Under the pieces are notes generated by a model. The model worked only from the letters and a program-made list of their open reading frames with translations. It made no database searches and was not told the origin of the DNA. The translations under genes and the position numbers were made by a program. Positions 28,678 through 38,333 of a stretch of DNA of 64,000 bases are shown here, one piece after another (within the stretch, counting starts at the first letter, position 1; each line of letters starts with the position of its first letter). The stretch is from NCBI GenBank assembly GCA_002170165.1, contig NHFY01000062.1, positions 1-64,000 on the forward strand, in the 5' to 3' direction. This stretch comes from Flavobacteriales bacterium TMED123 (GTDB lineage Bacteria; Bacteroidota; Bacteroidia; Flavobacteriales; BACL11).

Positions 28678-31215
28678 TTAAAATTGTTGTCCTATCGAAA
28701 AATGGAACTGTCCTCCATTAGCATCTGGATTGCTAGGAATATCATCAAATCCCCAACCATAATCCAATCCCATCAAGCCAAACATTGGAAGCATGATTCT
28801 TACTCCAAATCCCGCAGAACGCTTAACTCCAAACGGATAAAATTCATCAAAATTGTCCCAAGCATCTCCAGCTTCCAAGAACCCTAAAACATAAACGGTT
28901 GAAGTAGGGTTCAAGCTCACTGCATATCTGATTTCAGCAGTATATTTATTATAAATTGTACCTCCAGTTTGAGGCGATAATGAATTGTTAGCATATCCTC
29001 TTAATGCTACCAATTCTCGCCCATCCATTATTCTTCCATAACCTGATAAACCGTCACCACCAACATAATACCTTTCAAAAGGAGAGATGCCCAAACTACT
29101 GTTGTAGGCACCTAAGAGCCCCATTTCTATTTTAGTTCCTAGCACCAATTTGTCGGCAAAGGCTGTGTACCAAGTTGATTTCCATTTCCATTTATAATAT
29201 TCTATCCATTTGTATTTATCCTGATCATCCAAAGTGCTGTAATCTTCTACTCCATCAAAAAGAGAGAAAGGTGGAGTTAGCTTTAAGCTCAAAGCAAAAT
29301 TTGATCCTTTCCTAGGAAAAGTAGGTTGGTCAACAGAATTCCTGCCAAGGGTAAACCCATAGCTCATATTATTAGAATAACCATTGGTGTAGGAAAAAAA
29401 GGATTGAGAATTATTCAATTCATATTGCTGGAAATTAATATTTTGAAAAAGTGTAAAATAATCATCAGGAAAGGTTAATCTTTTACCTAGCCCAATGGTA
29501 GCCCCTTTTATCTCTATAGCTTCCCTATTATCTCCTGTTTGTCCATTAGAAGAAACCGATTTATACAAAGAAACAGAAAGGGAAGTGGGTTTTTTCCCTC
29601 CAAGCCAAGGCTCAGTAAAAGAAATGTTGTAATTCTGATAATAAATACCATTAGAGGATGCCGTCAAAGACAACTTTTGCCCATCTCCTGTAGGAAGTGG
29701 TGACCAAGCATCTTTCTTAAAAATATTACTTGCTGAAAAATTATTAAAGACTAATCCTAAGGAACCAACTACTCTTCCAGCTCCCCATCCACCTTGCAAA
29801 TTAATTTGATCAGAAGGTTTTTCCTCTACAATATAACCTACATCTACTGTTTGTTTTACAGGATCAGGGTCAATGTCTATATTTAATTTTTCAGGATCAA
29901 AATAACCCAATTGTGCCAATTCTCTTTGTGAGCGAATAATATTCGAACGATTGAACAAATCGCCTGGCTTAGTTCTAATCTCGCGCATTACCACATGGTC
30001 ATTGGTTTTTGAATTTCCACTCACCGACACCTTATTCAATCGGGCTTGTTTGCCTTCATAAATGCGAACTTCCAAGTCAATAGAATCGTTATTTGTTGCA
30101 ATTTCTAGTGGGGTGATATTAAAAAACAGATAGCCGTCATCTAAATATTTTGAGCTGATGTCAGTGCCGTTAGGATTGCCTAAAAGTCTGGAATCTAAAA
30201 CAGATTGATCAAATATTTCTCCTTTTTTTATACCAAGAAATCCATCTAATTCCTCATTGCTAAATTTTTGATTTCCTACCCAAGAAATATTTCTAAAATA
30301 AAAAGGCTCACCTTCATGAATATGCAGCTCAACCGTTAGTGTATTGTCAGCATTCAAATAAGTAGTATCATTAATAATTCTTGCATCCCTAAAGCCTTTT
30401 TCATTGTATTTAGCAATTATGCTATTTTTATCTTTTTCATAAGCATTGGCCAGAAATTTAGAAGCCTTGAAAATTCGATACCATTTCTTTTCTTTGGTAT
30501 CTTTCATGGTTCTTTTCAGCTTACTCTCAGCTATTATATAAGGCTGTTTTTCTCCAAAAATATTCTTCTTTTCTGCATTTCTTTCTTTGAGTCCAATGAA
30601 CTTTATCTGCTTAATTTTTACTTTCTTTTTTTTGTTTATTGTAAAAACTAAAATAGCAGAATTAACAAGTGTAGAATCAATACTTTGAGCAGTAGATACT
30701 TCATTATTCAAAAAACCTTTCTCTACAAAATAATCTTTAATTTTCTGTTTGCTATTATTTACTACATTTTGGTTAAGTACTTTCCCTTTCATTAACTTCA
30801 ACTTTTCTTTGATAGCAGTAATGTCTGATTTTTTCAGCTTGCCAATAAATTTAAACTTGGAAAGGCGGGGATGTTCTTGTAAATAGAAATCCAAAAAAAT
30901 ACTATTGCCTTGTATTTTTGTGGCCGAAAGCTTAATATCATAGAATAAGCCTTGCTTCCATAACTTTTTTATGGCTATACTGAGTCCTTCACCCGGCACC
31001 ACAACTTTTTCGCCAACCTCCAATCCTGAAATATTAATCAGTGTCTGATGATCTAAGTATTTCGTTCCTGAAATAGTGATTCCACCAATAATGTATTCTG
31101 CAGGATTGTTATACTCAACAGTAGATAAATCTTTATGTAATGCTACTTGAGCTTGGGTGCTTGTAAAAACCCATAAAAGGAGTGTCAATAATATTATTTG
31201 TTTTTTCAATTTCAT
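28678..31215 (-). CDS. bamA: Outer membrane protein assembly factor BamA
   Basis: 845 residues from the chosen start MKLKKQIILLTLLLW, which opens a good signal peptide ending at STQAQ. A more distant ATG at 31242 would add a charged lead and overlap uppS. Five POTRA domains cover about residues 40-430; the 16-strand barrel follows, with the LRGY motif (ALRGYANN) of the Omp85 family in loop 6, and the C terminus ends in the aromatic QQF. It inserts barrels into the outer membrane. Co-located uppS, porG and ompH match the conserved Bacteroidota block. Confidence 0.95.
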   Translation of the reverse strand: MKLKKQIILLTLLLWVFTSTQAQVALHKDLSTVEYNNPAEYIIGGITISGTKYLDHQTLINISGLEVGEKVVVPGEGLSIAIKKLWKQGLFYDIKLSATKIQGNSIFLDFYLQEHPRLSKFKFIGKLKKSDITAIKEKLKLMKGKVLNQNVVNNSKQKIKDYFVEKGFLNNEVSTAQSIDSTLVNSAILVFTINKKKKVKIKQIKFIGLKERNAEKKNIFGEKQPYIIAESKLKRTMKDTKEKKWYRIFKASKFLANAYEKDKNSIIAKYNEKGFRDARIINDTTYLNADNTLTVELHIHEGEPFYFRNISWVGNQKFSNEELDGFLGIKKGEIFDQSVLDSRLLGNPNGTDISSKYLDDGYLFFNITPLEIATNNDSIDLEVRIYEGKQARLNKVSVSGNSKTNDHVVMREIRTKPGDLFNRSNIIRSQRELAQLGYFDPEKLNIDIDPDPVKQTVDVGYIVEEKPSDQINLQGGWGAGRVVGSLGLVFNNFSASNIFKKDAWSPLPTGDGQKLSLTASSNGIYYQNYNISFTEPWLGGKKPTSLSVSLYKSVSSNGQTGDNREAIEIKGATIGLGKRLTFPDDYFTLFQNINFQQYELNNSQSFFSYTNGYSNNMSYGFTLGRNSVDQPTFPRKGSNFALSLKLTPPFSLFDGVEDYSTLDDQDKYKWIEYYKWKWKSTWYTAFADKLVLGTKIEMGLLGAYNSSLGISPFERYYVGGDGLSGYGRIMDGRELVALRGYANNSLSPQTGGTIYNKYTAEIRYAVSLNPTSTVYVLGFLEAGDAWDNFDEFYPFGVKRSAGFGVRIMLPMFGLMGLDYGWGFDDIPSNPDANGGQFHFSIGQQF

Positions 31216-31222
31216 CTTCTTT

Positions 31223-31936
31223 TTATGCAATGGTTTTGCCAAATCTTCTATCTCTTTTTTGATAATCTAAAATAGCTGCAACCAAATCTTCTTTTCTAAA
31301 ATCGGGCCACAAAGTATCCGTAAAGTACAATTCGGTATAAGCAATTTGCCAAAGTAAAAAATTACTAATTCTTTTTTCGCCAGATGTTCTGATTAAAAGT
31401 TCAGGGTCTGGAACGCCTTTTGTGTTTAAATATTGCTGAAATCCCTCTTCAGTTACTTGTTTAGCTTCTTCTAGAATCATTTTGTTAACGGCATTTATTA
31501 TTTCCCATCTTCCACTATAACTAAGCGCTAAAATAAGCGTCATGCGTTTATTGCTTTTTGTTTTTTCAATTGCTTGATTCAGTTCCTTTTTGCATTTTTC
31601 TGGCAGCTGATCTAAATCTCCAATTGCATCTAATCGGATATTGTTATCCATTAAGGTTTTGGTTTCTTTATTAATGGTTGAAATTAGAAGCGTCATTAAT
31701 GCATTTACTTCCTTTTTAGAACGGTCCCAATTTTCAGTTGAAAAAGCATAAAGCGTCAAGAACTTTATGCCGATTTCAGCAGCTGATTCTACAGTTTCAC
31801 GCACTGCTTTTACGCCATTCTGATGGCCAAAAACCCTGAATTTCCCCTTTTGCTCAGCCCATCTGCCATTCCCATCCATAGTGATGGCAATATGCTTTGG
31901 TAAATTCTCTTTTGTTATTTGCTCAGTCAAAGCCAT
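31223..31936 (-). CDS. uppS: Undecaprenyl diphosphate synthase (cis-prenyltransferase)
   Basis: 237 residues. HIAITMDGNGRWAEQKGKFR holds the catalytic Asp and the G-N-G-R-W motif; LTLYAFSTENW and ELLIRTSGEKRISNFLLWQIAYTEL are further signatures. It makes the C55 lipid carrier of cell-wall and LPS units in the cytosol. It lies 24 bases after porG and seven bases before bamA. Confidence 0.96.
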   Translation of the reverse strand: MALTEQITKENLPKHIAITMDGNGRWAEQKGKFRVFGHQNGVKAVRETVESAAEIGIKFLTLYAFSTENWDRSKKEVNALMTLLISTINKETKTLMDNNIRLDAIGDLDQLPEKCKKELNQAIEKTKSNKRMTLILALSYSGRWEIINAVNKMILEEAKQVTEEGFQQYLNTKGVPDPELLIRTSGEKRISNFLLWQIAYTELYFTDTLWPDFRKEDLVAAILDYQKRDRRFGKTIA

Positions 31937-31960
31937 TTATTTTAAAGAAAATACAAGCAA

Positions 31961-32815
31961 TTAGTAATTGCACCTTTCTTTTTCTGACAAAAGCTTGAAA
32001 GAAAGGGTAATGCCAGTGAAGGTGTACCAATCATTATTTTTTGTATCACCTCTTTGAAAGTCTTTGGCTTGAGGCCCGTTCAGGCTTTTATCAGACATCT
32101 CTACAGCTAAAGGACTCATATCTATCAGGTTTCCTCCAGTGTAAGTGCTAGAAATATCATCCAAATAATCGGTAAAAGTTTTACGAATACCATATTCCAA
32201 AATAATATTAAAAGTTTTGTTTACTGCAATTTTAAAGCCTCCTCCCATAGGAATAGAAAATTGCGTAAGTGCATATTTTTTTCTGTCTTGAAAAGCGGTT
32301 GTTCCTTGGCCTTCTGTTCCTAGTGGCTGCAATGCTACCCATTCTCCATTACTTGCTTCGGCCTGTGGATTGAAACGAAAAAGAGAAACACCTGCAAAAA
32401 TAAAAGGAGTAAAAGGATACAAAGAATTACCTGTTTCATATGGCAAAAAGTTAAACTCCACTTGGCCAGAAAGTTCATAGATGGGTGAACGGAAATGCAA
32501 ATTTCTATTGAGTTTTACAGTATCATTTGTATTTCTATTATCATCACCTCTAATGTAGCCTAAAAGCGCTTCTGCTTTTATAGTAATTCTCCTATCAATA
32601 TTTTTTCGAACTACAATTCCGCCGCTTGGCATCATATAGTCGAAATGTTTATCATTCATATCGCCCAAATAATAAGAACCACCTCCCATAATTCCAATTT
32701 CGGTAGATGAAACTACTTGTGCATTTGCCTCTGTTGTGAAAATACCAATAGAAAAAAGACAAGCAATTGTAATTGCAGCAGCTCTTTTGATAGATTTATT
32801 ACAAGCTTTCTTCAT
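31961..32815 (-). CDS. porG: PorG-type outer membrane beta-barrel (DUF6089 family)
   Basis: 284 residues. A signal peptide ends near TEANAQ (about residue 33). The mature part is an eight-strand-type barrel with aromatic alternating strands (EIGIMGGGSYYLGDMND at the N terminus). Synteny nadK / this gene / uppS / bamA / ompH matches the locus of P. gingivalis porG, whose product is part of the type IX secretion PorK/N ring region. The family name rests on synteny and general fold, not on an alignment, so the gene symbol is provisional. It has its own -7 box. Confidence 0.75.
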   Translation of the reverse strand: MKKACNKSIKRAAAITIACLFSIGIFTTEANAQVVSSTEIGIMGGGSYYLGDMNDKHFDYMMPSGGIVVRKNIDRRITIKAEALLGYIRGDDNRNTNDTVKLNRNLHFRSPIYELSGQVEFNFLPYETGNSLYPFTPFIFAGVSLFRFNPQAEASNGEWVALQPLGTEGQGTTAFQDRKKYALTQFSIPMGGGFKIAVNKTFNIILEYGIRKTFTDYLDDISSTYTGGNLIDMSPLAVEMSDKSLNGPQAKDFQRGDTKNNDWYTFTGITLSFKLLSEKERCNY

Positions 32816-32839
32816 AAAATGAAATTTTTTTTAATCATG

Positions 32840-32847
32840 CAAATATA
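32840..32847 (-). promoter_or_regulatory. -7 box of porG-uppS-bamA
   Basis: The minus strand reads TATATTTG, matching TAnnTTTG, 24 bases before porG. Confidence 0.55.
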
Positions 32848-32877
32848 GGTATTTTCATTTTTTAGGTAGTACTTTGG

Positions 32878-33756
32878 TTAATTTCTTTTGTCAATACCCC
32901 ACATCAACTTTGTTCTAATTGTCGAAATAAAAGAATGAGATTGAGGTTCAATAAGATTAATTTTGAAATCCGCTTTTTTAATAAGAAGAGATATGGAAGA
33001 GTCAAATGCCCTAAAACGAGAATCAAGGGAAACAAGGGCTAACTGATCTTTATCTGCCACTTTAAGTTTAATACTATTTTTATCTGAAAGCACAATTGGA
33101 CGTACATTTAAGTTATGAGGTGCAATAGGGGTTACAATTACATTGTCATTTCCAGGAATAATAATAGGCCCACCACAAGATAATGAATAGCCAGTAGAGC
33201 CTGTTGGGGTTGCAATTACAATACCATCTGCCCAATAAGAGTTCAAAAATTCATCATCTAAAAAGGCATCAATCCGAATCATCGATGAAGTGTCTTTTTT
33301 AACTACAGCCACTTCATTTAAAGCAAAATTTACTTTTCCAAAAAGATTGTTTTCTGTTTTTAAACTAAGAAGCGTTCTGCTTTTGATTTCAAAATTATTA
33401 TTCAAAACATCTGTAATGGCCGATTCAATTTGGTCGGTAGCAATACTAGAAATAAATCCGAGTCTTCCGGTATTGATTCCTAATATTGGAATATTACTAT
33501 CCCGTACCAAAGTAACAGAACCTAGTAAAGTACCATCTCCACCTATACTGAAAAGATAATCGGCCTGATCTTTCAAGCCTTCATATGAATCGAAAATTAT
33601 TGGATGCTTTTTAAATTCAATCTTATTTTCTAGAAAATTAAAGTATTCCTCATACACCAAAACACTTACATTTTCTGCTTCTAATCGGCTAACCAAATGT
33701 TGAATGTATTTGGTAAATTGTTCCGAGCATGGAGTTCCAAATAATGCTATGTGCAT
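32878..33756 (-). CDS. nadK: NAD kinase
   Basis: 292 residues. GGDGTLLGSV is the GGDGT motif that binds ATP; GINTGRLGF and the second-domain stretch TPTGSTGYSLSCGGPI are also diagnostic. It makes NADP from NAD in the cytosol. It lies two bases after the POTRA/barrel gene in the CBS-barrel-nadK unit. Confidence 0.96.
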   Translation of the reverse strand: MHIALFGTPCSEQFTKYIQHLVSRLEAENVSVLVYEEYFNFLENKIEFKKHPIIFDSYEGLKDQADYLFSIGGDGTLLGSVTLVRDSNIPILGINTGRLGFISSIATDQIESAITDVLNNNFEIKSRTLLSLKTENNLFGKVNFALNEVAVVKKDTSSMIRIDAFLDDEFLNSYWADGIVIATPTGSTGYSLSCGGPIIIPGNDNVIVTPIAPHNLNVRPIVLSDKNSIKLKVADKDQLALVSLDSRFRAFDSSISLLIKKADFKINLIEPQSHSFISTIRTKLMWGIDKRN

Positions 33757-33758
33757 AA

Positions 33759-35150
33759 CTAAAACGGATTAGTAAAGTGCAAAAATATACCTTTTTCACC
33801 TAATCGGTTAATTCCAAACTCAATTCTTAATAATTTATTGTAATAAGTAACATAATCTAAACTGCATCCTCTACCGAAAAGCAGGATATTTGTCAGATTA
33901 TTATTGTCGGTATTTTGATTATCAATTACATAGCCTAAATCAGTAAAAACAGAGAAATAAAGGGAATAATGTGATTTTTTGAATTGTGGCATTTTTAGAT
34001 AAGGAAGTTCAAAATTTGTTTTGCTAATTAACTCATATTTAATTGCTGTTTTGCTGAGCCAAAAACTTTGCCCATCTATAACATAATATTCGTAAGTCCG
34101 AGCATAATCCTCAAAGCCTAATCCTTTTTGGGCGAAGTAGGGTTGAAAAGTATCAGGTGTTACTTTAGTTAAAAAACTTGACCCTAAGAAGAGTCGATTT
34201 TGAATTTCAATGTGTTTTTCAGCTTTCCCCCTAATTTCAAAATGATTCACAGGGCTTGTGCCAGCAAAGTTTTTTGTAAGTTCAAGATTTAAATAATGCC
34301 CTTTTAAGGGGTAGGTAATATAATCTCTTTGCTCATTTGTATATTGATATGTGACTTTGTAATAGCTTCCATTATTTTGCCCATTGTTTAGATAATTTGG
34401 ATTCAATAAGGTAATGGAATCGGCAATATTGCTCAAAAGATAGTGCAGTTTTAATTTGTGCTTGTGCCGCGTATCCTTTCTGAAAAGGACATCCATTTTT
34501 AATTCAAAATCTTTGGAGCTATATTGCTTGTCATTTTCATAGTATAGTAATTGATTTTCAGAAGTGTTGTAAAAAGATTTTTTTCTTCTGAATTGTTGTG
34601 CAAATACAGTAAAGCCAATGGTTTTTTCTTTATTAAAATATGGGATTTCGTAGCTGAATAAATAGTGCTCTTTAAAGCCTTTCCTGTACTTAATTTTTAG
34701 CAATTCATTCTTACCCCTAAAATTTTCCCAAACCAAAAAAGCACCAAAATTCATACGGGAAAAATCTGAATAATTACTTTCCTTAAATTCATCCCACCAT
34801 ACATTAAAGTTTCTTTCAGATATTTCTAAAATAGGATATGGCCAAATGTACCATCTTTCTACCACTTCAACAATAATATTGGTTTCCCCATTATTGTTTT
34901 CAGTACTGATGTCATTAAAATTAAACAGCATCAAATTGGTGAGGTTCTGCTTGCTTTGCTGTATTTTATCTTCAAGCATTGTAGGATGTAAGAGATCTCC
35001 TTTTTTGAAAGTAAGCTCTCTTAATATAATGTCCCCTTTAGTGATTTTGTTCCCCTTTATTAAAATGTTTGTTATTTCAATTTTTTCTTGAGCAATTGCA
35101 ATAATCGAGAGGAAAAAAAAAATAAAACACACAAATAAGTTTTTCATCAT
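33759..35150 (-). CDS. Omp85-like outer membrane protein with a single POTRA domain
   Basis: 463 residues. A signal peptide ends near IAIAQ (about residue 21). One POTRA domain follows (ITNILIKGNKITKGDIILRELTFKKGD..., about 22-100), then a 12- to 16-strand barrel ending in FLHFTNPF, with a C-terminal phenylalanine. The BamA barrel has five POTRAs, so this is a shorter relative (TamA/FhaC/'surface antigen' type). Partner and cargo are unknown. Conserved placement between the CBS gene and nadK suggests a housekeeping envelope role. Met1 and Met2 are both possible starts. Confidence 0.85.
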   Translation of the reverse strand: MMKNLFVCFIFFFLSIIAIAQEKIEITNILIKGNKITKGDIILRELTFKKGDLLHPTMLEDKIQQSKQNLTNLMLFNFNDISTENNNGETNIIVEVVERWYIWPYPILEISERNFNVWWDEFKESNYSDFSRMNFGAFLVWENFRGKNELLKIKYRKGFKEHYLFSYEIPYFNKEKTIGFTVFAQQFRRKKSFYNTSENQLLYYENDKQYSSKDFELKMDVLFRKDTRHKHKLKLHYLLSNIADSITLLNPNYLNNGQNNGSYYKVTYQYTNEQRDYITYPLKGHYLNLELTKNFAGTSPVNHFEIRGKAEKHIEIQNRLFLGSSFLTKVTPDTFQPYFAQKGLGFEDYARTYEYYVIDGQSFWLSKTAIKYELISKTNFELPYLKMPQFKKSHYSLYFSVFTDLGYVIDNQNTDNNNLTNILLFGRGCSLDYVTYYNKLLRIEFGINRLGEKGIFLHFTNPF

Positions 35151-35151
35151 A

Positions 35152-35814
35152 TTAGGTGTTCAAGTAGCGCATTAAAGATTCATATCTTTCCATCATGTCA
35201 TCATTAGAACTACCATCTTGATATGATGCCATGACATTGTACTCAAAGCGCCTTAAATCAGCAATGATGGCATCCACTTCAGTAATACTAACTTTAATGG
35301 TAAGCTCCATTTTGGTAGAATTTGGTAAGGAAGTAATATATGAGCTTAAAATTTTCGCATTGTTGGACTCTACAATGCTAGCAATTTCACTTAGCGAATA
35401 ATCATTCTGGTTCATCTCTAAGACAATTACCCCACCAATGCTTTGCACTGCTGCACTTTTAGCAATGGTATAAAGTAGCTTTCTGTTAGAGATAGCACCC
35501 ATATATTTCTTTTCTTCTGAAAGGATAGGGACAACAGACAAACTGTTTTCTTCCAACACCTCTATAATGTCAAAAAGATGTTGTGTGCCAAGTACATATG
35601 GCGCCATTAAATTTGGCAGATGCTCCTGAATCAATTCATCAGTTGATTGCCATTCTAGAATCTCATTTTCAGATATAATACCTAAGTAAAAATTGTTTCT
35701 AACAACAGGCAAATGGCTCACCCTTAAATTATCCATAAGTGAAAGCGCCGCCTTGCCATCATCATCAGGATGAAGCGGATTAATTGAAGATGATATGAGT
35801 TGGCTAGCTTGCAT
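35152..35814 (-). CDS. CBS-domain pair protein with a C-terminal ACT-like region
   Basis: 220 residues. Two CBS motifs fill about residues 1-125 (SHLPVVRNNFYLGIISENEILE and SVVPILSEEKKYMGAISNRKLL). The region about 130-205 (GGVIVLEMNQNDYSLSEIASIVE) looks like an ACT fold. Both domain types bind small ligands such as adenylates or amino acids, so this is probably a ligand sensor; the target is unknown. First gene of the barrel-nadK unit. Its -7 box ends four bases before ATG. Confidence 0.83.
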   Translation of the reverse strand: MQASQLISSSINPLHPDDDGKAALSLMDNLRVSHLPVVRNNFYLGIISENEILEWQSTDELIQEHLPNLMAPYVLGTQHLFDIIEVLEENSLSVVPILSEEKKYMGAISNRKLLYTIAKSAAVQSIGGVIVLEMNQNDYSLSEIASIVESNNAKILSSYITSLPNSTKMELTIKVSITEVDAIIADLRRFEYNVMASYQDGSSNDDMMERYESLMRYLNT

Positions 35815-35818
35815 AAGG

Positions 35819-35826
35819 CAAACATA
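35819..35826 (-). promoter_or_regulatory. -7 box of the CBS-barrel-nadK unit
   Basis: The minus strand reads TATGTTTG, matching TAnnTTTG, ending four bases before the start codon. This predicts a leaderless mRNA. Confidence 0.5.
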
Positions 35827-35885
35827 AACATTAGTTTTTAGTTTGTTGTTTATAGTAAACAGTTTTTAAATAATGCAGAAAAAAC

Positions 35886-35893
35886 TATCTTTG
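35886..35893 (+). promoter_or_regulatory. -7 box of pdxJ
   Basis: TATCTTTG matches TAnnTTTG, 15 bases before the pdxJ ATG. Confidence 0.55.
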
Positions 35894-35908
35894 ATTTTTT
35901 AATTAAAT

Positions 35909-36619
35909 ATGACAAAACTGAGTGTAAATATCAACAAGATTGCAACTATCCGAAATGCCAGGGGAGGCAATACGCCTAATGTGTTGGAGGCAGCCATTAA
36001 CTGCCAAAAGTTTGGGGCGGATGGGGTGACGATTCACCCAAGGCCGGATGAAAGACATATCACAAAAAAAGATGTTTACGATATAAAACCCATCATTACT
36101 ACAGAGTATAATATAGAGGGATATCCTTCAGAAGATTTTATAAAAATGGTTTTGGAAATAGAGCCAGAACAAGTAACATTGGTTCCGGATGGGCCAAATG
36201 TGCTTACTTCTTGTGCCGGATGGGATACAGTAAAATTTCAGGATTATTTAAAAGAAATAGTATCTATTTTTAAGCAAAGAGGGATCCGTACTTCTATTTT
36301 TGTAGATCCAGTAGAAGTAATGATAGAAGGGGCAAAAAATTGCGGAACAGATAGAATAGAACTATATACGGAAGATTATGCTATAGGATATCCAACTGAT
36401 AGAGAAAAGGCTATTGTTCCTTATGTAGAGGCAGCTAAAAAAGCAAATAAACTAGGATTAGAAATTAATGCGGGGCATGATTTGAGTTTAGATAATCTGG
36501 AATATTTTGTACAAGAAATACCAAATTTGAAAGAAGTTTCAATCGGTCATGCACTAATAAGTGATGCTATTTATTTAGGATTGGAAAATACCATACAAAT
36601 GTACAAACGTCTACTATAA
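35909..36619 (+). CDS. pdxJ: Pyridoxine 5'-phosphate synthase
   Basis: 236 residues in a TIM barrel. [33 protein letters not shown], the [10 protein letters not shown] strand and [13 protein letters not shown] are PdxJ signatures. It condenses 1-deoxy-xylulose-5-phosphate with 3-amino-2-oxopropyl phosphate in the DXP-dependent vitamin B6 route. The alpha/beta hydrolase gene starts at the very next base. Confidence 0.96.
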   Translation: MTKLSVNINKIATIRNARGGNTPNVLEAAINCQKFGADGVTIHPRPDERHITKKDVYDIKPIITTEYNIEGYPSEDFIKMVLEIEPEQVTLVPDGPNVLTSCAGWDTVKFQDYLKEIVSIFKQRGIRTSIFVDPVEVMIEGAKNCGTDRIELYTEDYAIGYPTDREKAIVPYVEAAKKANKLGLEINAGHDLSLDNLEYFVQEIPNLKEVSIGHALISDAIYLGLENTIQMYKRLL

Positions 36620-37390
36620 ATGAAATTACATTCCAAAATATATGGGGATAAAGGTCCGAGCTTGATTGTAATTCATGGGCTGTTTGGCATGAGTGACAAT
36701 TGGAATACCTTAGGAAAACAATTTGCAAAGTACTGTAAGGTTCATTTGGTTGATTTAAGAAATCATGGTAGATCGCCACATGCAAATGCCTTTAATTATG
36801 ATGTAATGTGTGAGGATTTAATTCAATACCTGAATGATAACAGCATAGAAAAACCAATTCTTCTGGGGCATTCACTTGGAGGAAAAGTGGCTATGAAATT
36901 TGCATTTAGCTATCCTGAAAAAGTAGAAAAATTGATAGTTACCGATATTTCTCCCAGGAGATACAATACAGATTTTCATGAAAATTTATTAAAGATTTTA
37001 TACAGATTGCCTTTGGAAGATTTTGAGAACAGAGAAGAAATTGATGCGGTGCTCTCGGAAAGTTTTGAAGACAGAGGAATGCGATTGTTTTTGATGAAGA
37101 ATCTTTACAGAAATGAAGAAAAAAAATTTGCTTGGCGATTTAATATAGATGTGTTGCTTGAGAAGATAAGCAACATACAAGAAGCAGATTTTATATTAGG
37201 GACTTGTGATATTCCTACCCATTTTTTAAAATCTAGCAAGTCCAATTACATCAGTAATGAGGATGAGCTTATAATTAAAAAACATTTTACTGATTATAGC
37301 ATAGCTACTTTTGAGGAAGCAGGGCACTGGTTGCATGCAGAGCAGCCTAAACGTTTTTATAATGAAGTAATGGGATTTTGTTTATTGTAA
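36620..37390 (+). CDS. Alpha/beta hydrolase (YbfF-like)
   Basis: 256 residues. Oxyanion-hole HGLFG near residue 20, nucleophile elbow GHSLGG near residue 90, the acidic residue around residue 200 and the terminal histidine in EAGHWLHAEQP form the usual triad. No signal peptide, so cytosolic. It starts immediately after the pdxJ stop. The family splits esters such as acyl-CoA or malonyl esters; the substrate is unknown. Confidence 0.88.
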   Translation: MKLHSKIYGDKGPSLIVIHGLFGMSDNWNTLGKQFAKYCKVHLVDLRNHGRSPHANAFNYDVMCEDLIQYLNDNSIEKPILLGHSLGGKVAMKFAFSYPEKVEKLIVTDISPRRYNTDFHENLLKILYRLPLEDFENREEIDAVLSESFEDRGMRLFLMKNLYRNEEKKFAWRFNIDVLLEKISNIQEADFILGTCDIPTHFLKSSKSNYISNEDELIIKKHFTDYSIATFEEAGHWLHAEQPKRFYNEVMGFCLL

Positions 37391-37409
37391 GATTAAAGAA
37401 ATGACTGTT

Positions 37410-38333
37410 TTAGAAACGTATAATACTTCCTTCTTTTGCTATATTAAATCCGTTGTTTTTTAATTCTTTTTGAGCTGGGCTTCCCTCTATCAACAAGGGG
37501 TTAGTATGATTCATGTGAATGAAATATACTTTTTGTTTGTCTTTTATAGAAAGTTTAGCAAATAGATCCATACTTGTTTTAACCAAAGGATGTGGTATTT
37601 CACTCATATCTCGATTTAATTCACCATTTTTATAAAAAGTTCCATCCAAAAATGCATAATCTACGTTTTTTATCTCCTCTGTTATGCTTTTTTCCCATAA
37701 CTCCCATTTATCAATATCTGGTATAAAAATTAACGATCTTTTATTTATTTCTATTTTATATCCTACGGTCTCTGAATATTCTGCTCGATGAGGAACTATA
37801 AAAGGAGTTACATGTATTCTTTCATTTAATGCAATTGACGAATCATTTTTTAGTAATTTTAAGTCAATGTTTCCAATCTTAACTAATTGATCCCAAGGAG
37901 CATTAGATTCAATAAATTTTTGCATTTTTTGCATACAGTAAACAGGTAAATTTTTGGCGCCTATCACTTCTCGGCCAAAGTACATTAAACCCGTATAATG
38001 CCCAATATGCGCGTGTGTTAAGAATATCCCGCTCACTGGATTGAATTTAGATGTTTTTTCTAGTAATTGTAATTGAAATTTCACATCAGGTGTTGCATCA
38101 AAGATCCATTGTTCTTTACTTATAGGATCAACTATAGCTAAGCAACTTACATTTTTTCTTTTTGAATGATCGCTCCAAGCATCTTCGCAACAGTTTTTGT
38201 TACAACCTGCTTGAGGATAACCTGCGTCTTGTGCTACTCCAAGCACTACAACATATGGTTGCTTTTGTGTGTTTTCCATTGCTTTATTAAATGATAAAAA
38301 AGCTAATATAGTAATTATTAAAAGTATTCTCAT
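37410..38333 (-). CDS. Metallo-beta-lactamase fold hydrolase, PqqB-like
   Basis: 307 residues. A signal peptide or membrane anchor covers about residues 1-17. The metal site reads THAHIGHYTGL, so the usual HxHxDH is HxHxGH, and a cysteine cluster GCNKNCC lies near the start of the domain. The later parts (VPHRAEYSETVGYKI, IPDIDKWELW, HMNHTNPLL) match the PqqB-like group found without other pqq genes. Probably a periplasmic or membrane-bound hydrolase. It overlaps the GNAT gene by four bases and is the last gene of that operon. PQQ synthesis is not implied. Confidence 0.82.
   Translation of the reverse strand: MRILLIITILAFLSFNKAMENTQKQPYVVVLGVAQDAGYPQAGCNKNCCEDAWSDHSKRKNVSCLAIVDPISKEQWIFDATPDVKFQLQLLEKTSKFNPVSGIFLTHAHIGHYTGLMYFGREVIGAKNLPVYCMQKMQKFIESNAPWDQLVKIGNIDLKLLKNDSSIALNERIHVTPFIVPHRAEYSETVGYKIEINKRSLIFIPDIDKWELWEKSITEEIKNVDYAFLDGTFYKNGELNRDMSEIPHPLVKTSMDLFAKLSIKDKQKVYFIHMNHTNPLLIEGSPAQKELKNNGFNIAKEGSIIRF

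Noticed and set aside
37410-38333. A pyrroloquinoline quinone synthesis gene
   Set aside because: Although PqqB-like, no pqqA, pqqC, pqqD or pqqE is nearby, and the metal motif differs.
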